DNA of 64,000 nucleotides, from contig NZ_BMKK01000008.1 in the NCBI RefSeq assembly GCF_014644295.1, positions 62,001 to 126,000 on the forward strand, in the 5' to 3' direction. This stretch comes from Emticicia aquatilis. GTDB taxonomy: Bacteria; Bacteroidota; Bacteroidia; Cytophagales; Spirosomataceae. The position numbers and the translations under genes were made by a program. The notes under the pieces were generated by a model. It ran no database searches and was not told the origin of the DNA. It saw nothing but the letters and a program-made list of their open reading frames with translations. Shown here piece by piece: positions 19,078 through 27,844 of the stretch; position 1 is the stretch's first letter, and each line of letters begins with the position of its first letter.

Positions 19078-21936
19078 CTAATTATTATCTTTTTCACATC
19101 CGTTAACGTATGCCTTATATATACCTCCATTCTCTACCTTAAAACCAGGGTTTAATAAGATTGATTTTCCTGCATCATGTTTAATATTTGCTCCATTGTT
19201 AATAATACTTGTCGAAAAAATATTATTAGCAACTTCTATCTTTTTTGTTATTCCCGATTGATAACTATCTGAAAGTGTTTTTTCGAGAGGGCAATAGGTA
19301 TAACTCCATAATTCTTCACCATTTATGCCGTCATCAGCTGAAAAAAAGAGTTTATCATTAAAAAAATAAAAGTTTTTAGGATTTGAACTTCCACTACCAA
19401 TATGAATATCTTTAACTAATTGAGTTTGTAAATTATCGCTTGCCCATAATTCGCATCCGTTAGCATCGCAGCCTTTGAAAAAAAGATTATCAGTTGTACT
19501 AAATAAATCAGAACAAGAAATCGACAAAAAAATATTTGTTCCAATATTAGTACCGTCGGTTCTCCAAAGCATATTATTTGCTTTAAAAAACAGATAATCC
19601 TTAAAAACTACTATTTCAAAATTGTTTTGAGAACTTAGATTAAGACTCAAAGGTTTTATTAATTCAATAATATTTCCATCTGTTCTATAAATGCCTTCAC
19701 CTTGGATAGGGTCATTGGCTGCAAAATATACAAATCCATTATAATTAACGAATTTGTTATAGATTATTCCACTGCCAAAGTTTTTCAAAATAATGGTTCC
19801 TACATCTGTACCATTACTTTTCCATAATTTTTTTCCATTGTCAGTTATGAATAAGAGTGTACCATTTGCATTAAAAAAATAATTAAATATCGTACTGCTT
19901 GAGCCAGCAGTTATTTCTTTAACTTTAACAGTTCCGCTGCTTTCTCCATTACTTTTCCAAAGCTCATCTCCGCTATATTCGCTGTTTGCCGAAAAGAATA
20001 GTGTGCCGTTTACATCTGTCAGGAATTTAGGATTTGAACCCCAAGAAAAATTAATTGTTTTCACTTTAAAAGCAGAAGTGCCAATCATTGACCAAAGTTC
20101 GATACCAAAAACATCTTTAAATGTAAAAAAAAGACGATTGTTGGACAAGGTAAAATTGGCAGGATATGAACTTTCTCGACCTTCTGAGCGAATTTTATAA
20201 ACACCAGTAGGTCTAATTTCCCAAAGCTCTGTGCCATTAGTCATAACATAGCCTTTTCCATTAAAACTTACTAAACCATTAAAATTTTGGGTCGAGTCTA
20301 TTGTAAATTCATGATGCAATGAAGTAGCCGATGTGATAGCGTCTGTTTCCCATAGCTCAACCCCAGTTTTTTCATTTCGGGCTAAAAAGAAAATTTTATT
20401 ACCCGCACTAATAATATTTTTAGGAGAAGAAGAAGCTTGTTCTGTATTTACATCTTTCAAGAGAAATGTGCCATTTTGAGTACCATCAGTTCTCCAAATT
20501 TCATAGCCATGTATATCATCATAAGCTAAAAAGAAAATGATATTTGATGTTTGACCAAGTATTTTTTGAAAAACAAAAGAAGATTCAGTTTGATAAGTAG
20601 CTAAATCTATGGCAGCGTTTCCATCATAAACAAAGAATTTTTCTTGATTCAAATCGTTTTTTCCTGTAAAGAATAGTTTATCGTTTGTCGTATGAAACTT
20701 GTAAACTTCATAAGTGGAATTATGAGTATAAAATAATGATGAATTGATGCCATCGGTCTGCCAAATATCTTTACCAATCGTAAAGTATAATTGATTATTT
20801 AATTTGGCAAAATAACTAACTACATTATAGTAGGTTTTATTGGGAATGATAATTTTTTCGGCATAATTTGATGCTCCTACTCTAAATAATCGAGTTTGAT
20901 ATTCGATATACCCCAAACCAATTAATTGATTATTTATATTATTGAATCCTCTGGGGTTAGAATTATCTCCGTTTGAAGCAAAATTTGAAATAGCATAAGT
21001 GCCATATTGAGTGCCATCAGTTCGCCAAAGTTCTCCCTTATTTGTATCTGAGCCATTAAAATATAAAACACCATTTATTTCTAAAAACTCACTAAAATTA
21101 CTTGTTGAACGATAGCCAGCATCATATTCTGTATATTTTGATGTTCCTGCAATTGTTCCATTACTTTTCCAAAGCTCAATAATATTTGTATAACCTGATG
21201 GAATTACTTTGAAATGCTCAATAATTAGTTGATTGTTCAATCTTATAAACCTTTGCGAGGCGAAGTATCTCGGCTCTGAGGTTAAATTTGCTAAATAGTT
21301 TACTGTATTCCCATCTGTTTTCCATAATTGCTCTGTTCGGTTTGAGGTATTATCAGTAAAACTTATAAAGTAAAAAACACCTTCAATATCTAAAAAAGTA
21401 GTTTCTACTTCACTTGAAGTAAAGAGACCTTTTAAAAATATTGTGCCGAAAGTAGTGCCATCAGTTCGCCACAAATCTATGCCATCTGTGTCATAATTAT
21501 CTTTTTGAGATACAAAAAAAAGATAATTTTTACCTTTATAAAACTTTCCAAAATTTCCTTGTGCAAATGTTCCAATATCACTTTTAAATTTTATTGTACC
21601 ATTAACTGTGCCATCACTTAGCCATAAATCCCTATGATATTCGGAACCGGAAGCAAAAAAAAGTTTACCGTTCCATCCCGTCATTCGTTCAAAACCAGTT
21701 GGGGCATTTGCTTGACCAGTATTGATAAGTTCTATTGTACCAGAGGTCTGCCCATCCGAAACCCATAAAGATTTTATACCAGTTTCAAGATTTTTAGTAG
21801 AGAAATAAAAAGAATTTCCAACGATACAGGTATTTTCGATAACTATATTTTTATTAGATACTGCAATATCTTTCACAATTTCTTGTGCCAATAAATTGTA
21901 TGAAATTAGAGTAATAAATATACAGAGGGACTTCAT
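19078..21936 (-). CDS. ELWxxDGT repeat secreted protein with 3-coathanger-like C terminus
   Basis: 952 residues. A signal peptide (LCIFITLISYNLLAQ) is followed by about 20 copies of a 40-50-residue unit containing ELWRTDGT, ELWKSNGT or similar and a following FNAxx/FFxA strand, as in the ELWxxDGT (hyalin-like) repeat family, predicted to form beta propellers. The last 60 residues (ISTSIINNGANIKHDAGKS, LNPGFKVENGGIYKAYV) match the repeated-turn 3-coathanger stack found at the C terminus of many exported Bacteroidota proteins. It is probably at the cell surface or secreted; ligand unknown. It is convergent with the adhesin gene. Confidence 0.85.
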   Translation of the reverse strand: MKSLCIFITLISYNLLAQEIVKDIAVSNKNIVIENTCIVGNSFYFSTKNLETGIKSLWVSDGQTSGTIELINTGQANAPTGFERMTGWNGKLFFASGSEYHRDLWLSDGTVNGTIKFKSDIGTFAQGNFGKFYKGKNYLFFVSQKDNYDTDGIDLWRTDGTTFGTIFLKGLFTSSEVETTFLDIEGVFYFISFTDNTSNRTEQLWKTDGNTVNYLANLTSEPRYFASQRFIRLNNQLIIEHFKVIPSGYTNIIELWKSNGTIAGTSKYTEYDAGYRSTSNFSEFLEINGVLYFNGSDTNKGELWRTDGTQYGTYAISNFASNGDNSNPRGFNNINNQLIGLGYIEYQTRLFRVGASNYAEKIIIPNKTYYNVVSYFAKLNNQLYFTIGKDIWQTDGINSSLFYTHNSTYEVYKFHTTNDKLFFTGKNDLNQEKFFVYDGNAAIDLATYQTESSFVFQKILGQTSNIIFFLAYDDIHGYEIWRTDGTQNGTFLLKDVNTEQASSSPKNIISAGNKIFFLARNEKTGVELWETDAITSATSLHHEFTIDSTQNFNGLVSFNGKGYVMTNGTELWEIRPTGVYKIRSEGRESSYPANFTLSNNRLFFTFKDVFGIELWSMIGTSAFKVKTINFSWGSNPKFLTDVNGTLFFSANSEYSGDELWKSNGESSGTVKVKEITAGSSSTIFNYFFNANGTLLFITDNGKKLWKSNGTDVGTIILKNFGSGIIYNKFVNYNGFVYFAANDPIQGEGIYRTDGNIIELIKPLSLNLSSQNNFEIVVFKDYLFFKANNMLWRTDGTNIGTNIFLSISCSDLFSTTDNLFFKGCDANGCELWASDNLQTQLVKDIHIGSGSSNPKNFYFFNDKLFFSADDGINGEELWSYTYCPLEKTLSDSYQSGITKKIEVANNIFSTSIINNGANIKHDAGKSILLNPGFKVENGGIYKAYVNGCEKDNN

Positions 21937-22044
21937 TGTTTTATTGTGTAGTAAGATGTAAAATTAAATGATAATTGAATTTTTAAAGCAAATATAATTA
22001 AACTTCTAAATACCATTTTAAGCTTTACAGTTTTGTGAACAAAA

Positions 22045-22073
22045 AAAGACCCTTTGAAAACCAAAGAGTCTTT
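22045..22073 (-). terminator. Intrinsic terminator of nirBD
   Basis: AAAGAC-C-CTTTG pairs with CAAAG-A-GTCTTT (one mismatch) around a short AAAAC loop, with a run of T on the minus strand. It lies 56 bases after the nirD stop codon. Confidence 0.8.
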
Positions 22074-22128
22074 CCGATATACTTTAACCTATGATGAATA
22101 ATAAAAGCTTTGAAACCTTTACTTACAA

Positions 22129-22473
22129 TCAAATACTTACAAATACCATTCCATCTTCAATCTTCACAGGATAAGTCTTTATTTCGTAGGCATCTCCACT
22201 CAAGCATTGGCCTGATTCGAGCGAGAAAGTTTTCTTGTGAAATGGGCAAGCCACTTTGGGTTCATCTCCCGCCGAACCTATCATTCCTCGTGCCAAAACC
22301 ATTTGTTGTCGATGCGGACAAAGGTTCTGAGTTGCATACCATTCACCACGACGAGTGAAATTAAAAATCGCTATTTGTTCGTCGTTTATCAAAACACATC
22401 CACCGCCATTTTCAGGTATTTGCGTAACCGAACAAGCCATTACCCATGTTTCTGTTGCTGTTTCTACTGTCAT
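22129..22473 (-). CDS. nirD: Nitrite reductase small subunit, Rieske-type
   Basis: 114 residues from the ATG at 22473, chosen because GGGGGAAGAG lies just upstream of it; an in-frame ATG at 22497 would add eight residues before the family's usual start. The fold is that of NirD: a Rieske-like beta domain with the cluster motifs CPHRQQ and CPFHKK. Both Cys-x-His pairs are kept here, although many NirD proteins have lost them, so this copy may hold a [2Fe-2S] cluster. It pairs with NirB to reduce nitrite to ammonium in the cytoplasm and lies just downstream of nirB. Confidence 0.9.
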   Translation of the reverse strand: MTVETATETWVMACSVTQIPENGGGCVLINDEQIAIFNFTRRGEWYATQNLCPHRQQMVLARGMIGSAGDEPKVACPFHKKTFSLESGQCLSGDAYEIKTYPVKIEDGMVFVSI

Positions 22474-22567
22474 AATTTCTCTTCCCCCAAAGAGCATATT
22501 TTTATTTTTTATTAAAATTTATCAAACTTTTAACTCTAAAATGAAGCGTTTCGTCATTAACTCATGA

Positions 22568-25093
22568 CTATTTTACCCATTCCAAAGCACGTTTTTGGTC
22601 ACGTAATGGTGTGAAAGCTACACTTGGGTCTTTTACTTCTGGAGCATTGACAAAATGACTGAAACGCTTGCGAATGCTCTCGTTTTCAATCGCTTCTTTC
22701 CACTCACATTTATAGTTATTTATCAGGCCTGCCATTTCTGTTTCTAATTCTTCGGCAATACCTAAGCTATCATTCACCACAACATCTTTCAAATACGCAA
22801 TGCCGCCGTCCATTTTATTGAGCCAAGTAGCTGTTCTGGTCAAAGGTTCGGCAGTTTTTATATAAAACATCAAGAATCTATCAAGATATTTCACGCAATC
22901 TTCTTTTGAAATATCGATTGCAATCAATTGAGCGTGTTGCGGTTTTGCACCGCCATTGCCACAAACATAAAGATTCCAACCTTTTTCGGTAGCTATAATT
23001 CCGAAGTCTTTTGCTTGGGCTTCGGCACATTCACGAACACAACCCGAAACCCCGCCTTTAAATTTATGCGGTGCTCTGATGCCTTTGTAGCGGTTTTCGA
23101 CCTCAACGGCAAAAGTCACCGAATCGTGTAAACCGAAGCGACACCAAGTAGAGCCTACACAAGATTTTACTGTACGCAATGCTTTGCCGTAGGCGTGACC
23201 TGACTCAAACCCAGCGGCTATCAACTCCTCCCAAATAACAGGTAAATCATTGAGATGAGCCCCGAATAAGTCGATACGTTGTCCGCCAGTTATTTTGGTG
23301 TATAGGTTATATTTTTTTGCGACCGTTCCGATAACAATGAGTTTTTCGGGAGTAATTTCACCTCCTGGAATTCGAGGTACAACCGAGTAAGTTCCGCCTT
23401 TTTGGATATTCGCCAAAAAACGGTCGTTTGAGTCTTGGGCAATATCATTTCCTTTGGCGAGAATCATGTCATTCCATAAACTTGCCAAAATTGAGGCTAC
23501 GGCTGGCTTACAAACTTCACAACCATCACCTTTACCAAATTTATCTAAAACACCCTCATATGACTTTATCTCATTAATTTTTACTAAATCGAAAAGCTCT
23601 TGTCGAGTATAATCGAAGTGTTCGCAAATGATATTTCGGACATAGATTCCTTGCTCTTTCATTGTGCCGAGCATCAAGTCTTTTACCATTGGCACGCAAC
23701 CACCACAGCCTGTTCCTGCTTTCGTACACTTTTTCAGTCCATCTACACTATGTACTTCATTTTCTGCAACTTCGTGGCAAATTTGTCCTTTCGTTACGGC
23801 TTCGCAAGAGCAAATCAAAGCATCGTCTGGTAAGCCCATTACTCCCGCACCACTATCTTCTTCGCCGCCTCTGGCACCAAGTATCAAGTTTTCTGGGTCT
23901 TTCGGAAGCACCAATTTATTATTAACAGTTTGCAGAAGCATATTGTATTGCTCAGCATCACCCACCAAAATTCCTCCCAACAACAATTGGTTATCGTTTG
24001 ATATATTGATACGCTTATAAATACCTTTCGATTTATTTTCATAGACAATCGTCTGGCAGTCAGGCTCCGAAATAAACGCATTGCCAAAACTCGCCACATC
24101 AACGCCAATCAATTTTAGTTTGGTTGACATGTCGTAAGCTTTGAATTCCTTCGCTCCGTTACACAAATTGGTGGCAACAATATCAGCCATTTCGTAGCCA
24201 GGTGCAACCAAGCCATAAATCATGTGGTCGTGTAAAGCACATTCTCCAATCGCAAAAATATGTGGGTCAGAAGTTTGAAGTTTATCATTGACCACTATTC
24301 CACCACGAGAACCAACTTCTAAACCCGATAAACGAGCTACTTCGTCACGAGGTTTGATACCCGCCGAAATAACAAGCATATCCACTTCAAGTTTTGAGCC
24401 GTCAGCAAAATTCATGGCTGTAATGATGCCATCGCCCGCAATCTCTTGTGTATTTTTATTGAGGTGAATTTGTAAGCCTAAACTTTCGAGTTTTGCCTTC
24501 AGAATATCAGAGCCAGCTTGGTCTATTTGGCGAGGCATGAGGCGAGGAGCAAATTCAATGACGTGGGTTTCTTCTAAGCCTAAATCGAGTAGTGCTTTGG
24601 CTGCTTCTAAACCCAACAGTCCACCTCCAATTACTGCACCTTTGCGGGCTTTTTTTGCGTGTGCTTGCATCATGCCGAGGTCTTCTATGGTGCGATACAC
24701 AAAAACACCATCTTTCTCAACACCTGGAATAGGAGGCACAAAAGCAGCAGAACCAGTGGCCAGCACTAAATAATCATAAGAAACAATAAGCCCATGATGC
24801 GATGAAACCGTTTTGGCTTCTCGGTCTATATTCGTGATTGGGTCGGAGAGGTGAAGTTTAATACCGTTATCGAAGTACCAGTCGAGCGGAGCCATTGTTA
24901 GGTCGTCGGCTGTTTTGCCTGCGAAGTATTCACTGAGGTGAACTCGGTCGTATGCAGGTCGTGGTTCTTCGCCAAAAACCGTAATATCGAGCGTAATATC
25001 TTTGGCTTTGGCAATAAGTTTTTCGCAAAACTTATAACCCACCATGCCGTTGCCCACCACAACGACACGGAGAACGTTAGTTCCGTTTGTCAT
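22568..25093 (-). CDS. nirB: Nitrite reductase [NAD(P)H] large subunit
   Basis: 841 residues, full length. FAD/NAD-binding domains fill residues 8-300 (VVVVGNGMVGYKFCEKL; GAVIGGGLLGLEAAKALLDLG). A BFD-type [2Fe-2S] region begins near 428 (CSCEAVTKGQIC, then GTGCGGCVPMVKDL). The nitrite/sulfite reductase half with sirohaem-[4Fe-4S] ligands is at about 640-690 (KSCVGSTWCRFG and SGCVRECAEAQ). It moves electrons from NAD(P)H through FAD and the cluster to sirohaem and reduces nitrite to ammonium. It has its own promoter and a structured leader and is followed by nirD. Confidence 0.97.
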   Translation of the reverse strand: MTNGTNVLRVVVVGNGMVGYKFCEKLIAKAKDITLDITVFGEEPRPAYDRVHLSEYFAGKTADDLTMAPLDWYFDNGIKLHLSDPITNIDREAKTVSSHHGLIVSYDYLVLATGSAAFVPPIPGVEKDGVFVYRTIEDLGMMQAHAKKARKGAVIGGGLLGLEAAKALLDLGLEETHVIEFAPRLMPRQIDQAGSDILKAKLESLGLQIHLNKNTQEIAGDGIITAMNFADGSKLEVDMLVISAGIKPRDEVARLSGLEVGSRGGIVVNDKLQTSDPHIFAIGECALHDHMIYGLVAPGYEMADIVATNLCNGAKEFKAYDMSTKLKLIGVDVASFGNAFISEPDCQTIVYENKSKGIYKRINISNDNQLLLGGILVGDAEQYNMLLQTVNNKLVLPKDPENLILGARGGEEDSGAGVMGLPDDALICSCEAVTKGQICHEVAENEVHSVDGLKKCTKAGTGCGGCVPMVKDLMLGTMKEQGIYVRNIICEHFDYTRQELFDLVKINEIKSYEGVLDKFGKGDGCEVCKPAVASILASLWNDMILAKGNDIAQDSNDRFLANIQKGGTYSVVPRIPGGEITPEKLIVIGTVAKKYNLYTKITGGQRIDLFGAHLNDLPVIWEELIAAGFESGHAYGKALRTVKSCVGSTWCRFGLHDSVTFAVEVENRYKGIRAPHKFKGGVSGCVRECAEAQAKDFGIIATEKGWNLYVCGNGGAKPQHAQLIAIDISKEDCVKYLDRFLMFYIKTAEPLTRTATWLNKMDGGIAYLKDVVVNDSLGIAEELETEMAGLINNYKCEWKEAIENESIRKRFSHFVNAPEVKDPSVAFTPLRDQKRALEWVK

Positions 25094-25102
25094 TTTGAAT
25101 TA

Positions 25103-25119
25103 TGTTTTCCTACGTTTGC
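25103..25119 (-). promoter_or_regulatory. Leader box shared with the porin-nrt leader
   Basis: On the minus strand this reads GCAAACGTAGGAAAACA. The porin leader has GCAAACGTAGGGAAAACA at 30965-30982, a single-base insertion apart, and a weaker copy at 31087-31098. Here it ends 9 bases before the nirB ATG, so AGGA could also serve as a ribosome-binding site. Confidence 0.65.
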
Positions 25120-25126
25120 TGCATTC

Positions 25127-25162
25127 ATTGACTCAGTACGTTTCCCCCATTCTGAAGTCAAT
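25127..25162 (-). ncRNA. nirBD leader hairpin exposing TGGGGG
   Basis: On the minus strand ATTGAC-t-TCAG pairs with CTGA-GTCAAT, a 10-bp stem with one bulged T. The 15-base loop contains TGGGGG (25144-25149). It falls inside the predicted 5' untranslated region, between the promoter at 25212-25242 and the ATG at 25093. The same loop sequence caps three hairpins in the porin-nrt leader. Confidence 0.6.
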
Positions 25163-25186
25163 TATGCTTAAATTTATTTCTTTAAA

Positions 25187-25204
25187 ATAAGTATAAATAC
25201 TCAT
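25187..25204. promoter_or_regulatory. Palindromic operator candidate, nirBD promoter
   Basis: ATAAGTA-TAAA-TACTCAT is an inverted repeat of two heptamers, each fitting the NarL half-site TACYYMT. It lies just downstream of the nirB -7 box, close to the likely transcription start. Similar sites occur at 29575, 30870 and 35838. Confidence 0.6.
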
Positions 25205-25211
25205 TTTTATT

Positions 25212-25242
25212 CAAATATATGTTTCGAGTTTCTAAAAAGCAA
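25212..25242 (-). promoter_or_regulatory. nirBD promoter (TTG-N20-TATATTTG)
   Basis: On the minus strand a TTG (25240-25242) is followed after 20 bases by TATATTTG (25212-25219), an exact Bacteroidota -33/-7 pair. It lies in the 239-base gap between the restriction endonuclease gene and nirB, so nirBD can be expressed apart from the genes upstream. Confidence 0.75.
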
Positions 25243-25332
25243 ATTTTTATTTGGTAAAATTTGATTTTTGTAGTTAATGTTTTGGTAAATTGTATTTATT
25301 GCAGAATAAATATGAAATGCTTTATAAGTGGG

Positions 25333-26037
25333 CTAATTTAATGATTTTAATCTTTCTAACTCTATCTTCATTTTTTCAATTACATCTTTGTTTCCAATTT
25401 CTCCATCAAGACTGAAAATGATAAAAACCTTTCCTCCAAAGTCATTTGTAAAATCTTGAAAACTCCTTCTCATTCGTTCAGAAGGAGAATAATTTCCAAA
25501 GTTTGCTTTTGCTGTAATTGGCTTTATTTGAATACCAATTGCTTTATTTTCAATAAAACCTAAATAATCAATGTCTCCTGCATGGTCAAGCTCCGAAGAA
25601 CTTTCTTCAAATTGAATTTCGGGAAAAATTTTAGCTAAACCATCATATATTACAGATTTCTCACGTATATAACCATCAAAGGTTCGATTAATTGTAAGGT
25701 TATAGATATAGTCAATGCAATCATCTAATGTAAGTTGTGCAAATGCTTCTTGCCATTCAGGAATAACTACACCAATAATTTTTTCATGTAGCCTGACCCC
25801 AAGTTCTTGTAGGTTTTCAGTCGTTATTTTGGTATTATTTTTACCATCTGTATAGGCATTTTCAAAATACCATTTTTGCCATTCTTGAATAGTTTTGGGT
25901 TGACACTCTCTAATTAGTGCCATTACAGCACCAACTTTATTTGGGCGAGATAATTGGTAAGTTTGACAAGCATAATTTAGAACTTTTTCCTTTTTGCCAA
26001 AGTCAAGAGAATATTTTGGGGCTTCTTTCTTTGCCAT
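25333..26037 (-). CDS. MjaI-family Type II restriction endonuclease
   Basis: 234 residues, cytoplasmic. The middle stretch CIDYIYNLTINRTFDGYI and the following IYDGL are characteristic of the MjaI family (Pfam RE_MjaI), whose founder recognises CTAG. The PD-(D/E)xK-type nuclease core can be read as Asp in GDIDYLG followed by the strand AIGIQIKP, where Gln replaces the usual Glu. It starts one base after the stop of the methyltransferase gene, the usual tight R-M arrangement. Family is recognised from motif memory, not from a search; CTAG specificity is inferred from the family. Confidence 0.75.
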   Translation of the reverse strand: MAKKEAPKYSLDFGKKEKVLNYACQTYQLSRPNKVGAVMALIRECQPKTIQEWQKWYFENAYTDGKNNTKITTENLQELGVRLHEKIIGVVIPEWQEAFAQLTLDDCIDYIYNLTINRTFDGYIREKSVIYDGLAKIFPEIQFEESSSELDHAGDIDYLGFIENKAIGIQIKPITAKANFGNYSPSERMRRSFQDFTNDFGGKVFIIFSLDGEIGNKDVIEKMKIELERLKSLN

Positions 26038-26038
26038 T

Positions 26039-27148
26039 TTAGAATGCTAAAGTTTGTTGTCCTTTTATTATACTTGTATTTTGAACATATCCAAAACTCA
26101 TTTCTGGAGTAGTAGAATATGTTGTAAGTATCTGATTATCCGTTTGTTGGATATCTGTAAGAAAATTCAAAAGTAGATTAGTTTCTTGACTTGTCATTAC
26201 TGGAAATTTGTAATGCTCATTGAAATGTTTGAAATCTGTATCATTTGAAAGCATACGTTTCTCAACAAAATCAATGTGCGATTTTAATCTTTCACGAATA
26301 AAATCATTAATCAGATTAATTTTATCGGTATATAAATTATTATAAATAGTATCAGATAAGTTTTCGTCAATCTCAAATCCAATACTATTTCTATTAAGCA
26401 TCATGGAAGCCAACGTAGTAGTACCAGTGCCAATAAATGGGTCTAAAATGGTATCGCCTTTGGCAGAATACATATTAATTAATCGATAAGGAATTTCAAA
26501 AGGGTAAGCACCACTACGTTCCCGGGTATTACTGGTATTCATTTTTTGATTAGTACCACGAATTTCCCATAAATCAGAAAACCATTGATTTCGCTCCTCC
26601 CAAAAGAAAGCACTTTCTTGGCGATTTTTCTTTTCTTTTTCAGTCTTGAATACTCTTTTACCTCCTTTTCTAAATATGAGTATATGTTCGTGTTCAAGTG
26701 TAACATAAGCCCCGGCCGCAAGCATACCAGAACCCATAAATTTATTAGGTGAGTTGGTCGGTTTACGCCAAATAATTGCAGGAAGGCAAGAAAAGTTTTT
26801 CTTTAAGAAAAACTGAATAATACGTGAATGATTTGAAAAAAGCTGAAATTCGCCATTGATTGTTCTAGTAGCATCACCTATATTTATACAGACAAATGAA
26901 CCGTTTTTTGTCACTCTGTTTACTTCTTCCCAAACCTTATCGAGTTCTATGTGCATTAATTCAAAAGCTATTTTACCGTCTTGATTCTTAATTGCCTCCG
27001 CAATTGCAGGATTTTGTTTACTCATAATTTCATCCCACATTTCAATCATTGGATATGGAGGAGAGGTAACAACTAAATCTATGGAATTATCCTGCACTTG
27101 GTGCATTTGCTGAGCAAGCCCAAAGTGTATTTCATGTTTTGTTTGCAT
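26039..27148 (-). CDS. Type II DNA methyltransferase, probably N4-cytosine
   Basis: 369 residues. Motif IV comes first (VVTSPPYPMIEMWDE, SPPY being typical of N4-cytosine enzymes), and the AdoMet-binding motif I is C-terminal (ILDPFIGTGTTTLASMML, then NSIGFEID), giving the beta-class order. FVCINIGDA and the PTNSPNKFMGSG stretch lie between. About 110 C-terminal residues have no motif I recognise. It is the modification partner of the MjaI-like nuclease, one base downstream. It starts only 42 bases after the NarL-like regulator stop, so it may be transcribed from that gene's promoter. Confidence 0.85.
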   Translation of the reverse strand: MQTKHEIHFGLAQQMHQVQDNSIDLVVTSPPYPMIEMWDEIMSKQNPAIAEAIKNQDGKIAFELMHIELDKVWEEVNRVTKNGSFVCINIGDATRTINGEFQLFSNHSRIIQFFLKKNFSCLPAIIWRKPTNSPNKFMGSGMLAAGAYVTLEHEHILIFRKGGKRVFKTEKEKKNRQESAFFWEERNQWFSDLWEIRGTNQKMNTSNTRERSGAYPFEIPYRLINMYSAKGDTILDPFIGTGTTTLASMMLNRNSIGFEIDENLSDTIYNNLYTDKINLINDFIRERLKSHIDFVEKRMLSNDTDFKHFNEHYKFPVMTSQETNLLLNFLTDIQQTDNQILTTYSTTPEMSFGYVQNTSIIKGQQTLAF

Positions 27149-27190
27149 AAAACAAAAATAGGGTGAAAATTCAATTTCTCCAATCTAATT

Positions 27191-27844
27191 TTACTCTACT
27201 GCCAATCTAACCAGCTCTGCGGTGTTTTTAACATCGGTTTTACGGAGAATATTTGCACGGTGATTTGAAACCGTTCGGACACTCAAAGATAACTTTTCGG
27301 CGATTTCTTGGCTGCTCATGCCTTCGGTAATGTATTTCAAAATTTCACGCTCTTTCTTAGAGATTTTGGCAAATAAGCTGGTGTTTTTGAGTTTTGGAGT
27401 AGTTTTTTGTTTACGTTGAGCCAAAAGTCCATCAATAATCATGGCCGAAACCGTAGGAGGGAAGTATTTGTTGCCCGCCGAAACACTCTCAAGTGCTTTT
27501 AAGATTTCTTCTTTGCTGGTATCTTTTAATAAATACCCCATCGCACCGTTTTCGACTGACGTAACCATGTATTCGGGGTTATTGTGCATCGAAAAAATGA
27601 GTGATTTTGTAGCAGGGTGTTTGTCGGAAAGAATTTTGGCTACTTCAAAACCCGACATTTGGGGCATGGTGAGGTCGAGCAAAACGATGGTAGGCTTCAG
27701 GTTTTTTACTTTTTCGATAGCTTCGATGCCATCTGAAGCTTCGCCGACAATCTCGATGTTTGGCTCTTCCTCAAGCAGATTCTGAATACCCTTTCGTACA
27801 ACCGCATGGTCATCTACGATGAGTAACTTAATTTTGTTTGTCAT
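27191..27844 (-). CDS. NarL-like response regulator (REC-LuxR HTH)
   Basis: 217 residues. The receiver domain carries the acidic pair (LIVDDHAVVRKG), the phosphorylated Asp in VVLLDLTMPQMSG style (TIVLLDLTMPQMSG) near residue 57, and the conserved Ser and Lys later (LIFSMH; LLKDTSKEE). The C-terminal 65 residues are a LuxR/FixJ helix-turn-helix (KEREILKYITEGMSSQEIAEKL; SVRTVSNHRANIL). It lies downstream of the P-box histidine kinase, so the pair resembles NarX/NarL and should control nitrate genes. Palindromes at 25187, 29575, 30870 and 35838 are candidate binding sites. Confidence 0.9.
   Translation of the reverse strand: MTNKIKLLIVDDHAVVRKGIQNLLEEEPNIEIVGEASDGIEAIEKVKNLKPTIVLLDLTMPQMSGFEVAKILSDKHPATKSLIFSMHNNPEYMVTSVENGAMGYLLKDTSKEEILKALESVSAGNKYFPPTVSAMIIDGLLAQRKQKTTPKLKNTSLFAKISKKEREILKYITEGMSSQEIAEKLSLSVRTVSNHRANILRKTDVKNTAELVRLAVE

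Noticed and set aside
23664-24020. 118-codon open frame antisense to nirB
   Set aside because: Pro/Ser/Thr-rich translation typical of antisense shadow; nirB covers the region with conserved motifs.
22129-27148. A phage or large mobile island carrying the R-M genes
   Set aside because: No integrase, transposase, tRNA end or direct repeats flank the pair; only the two R-M genes interrupt the cluster.
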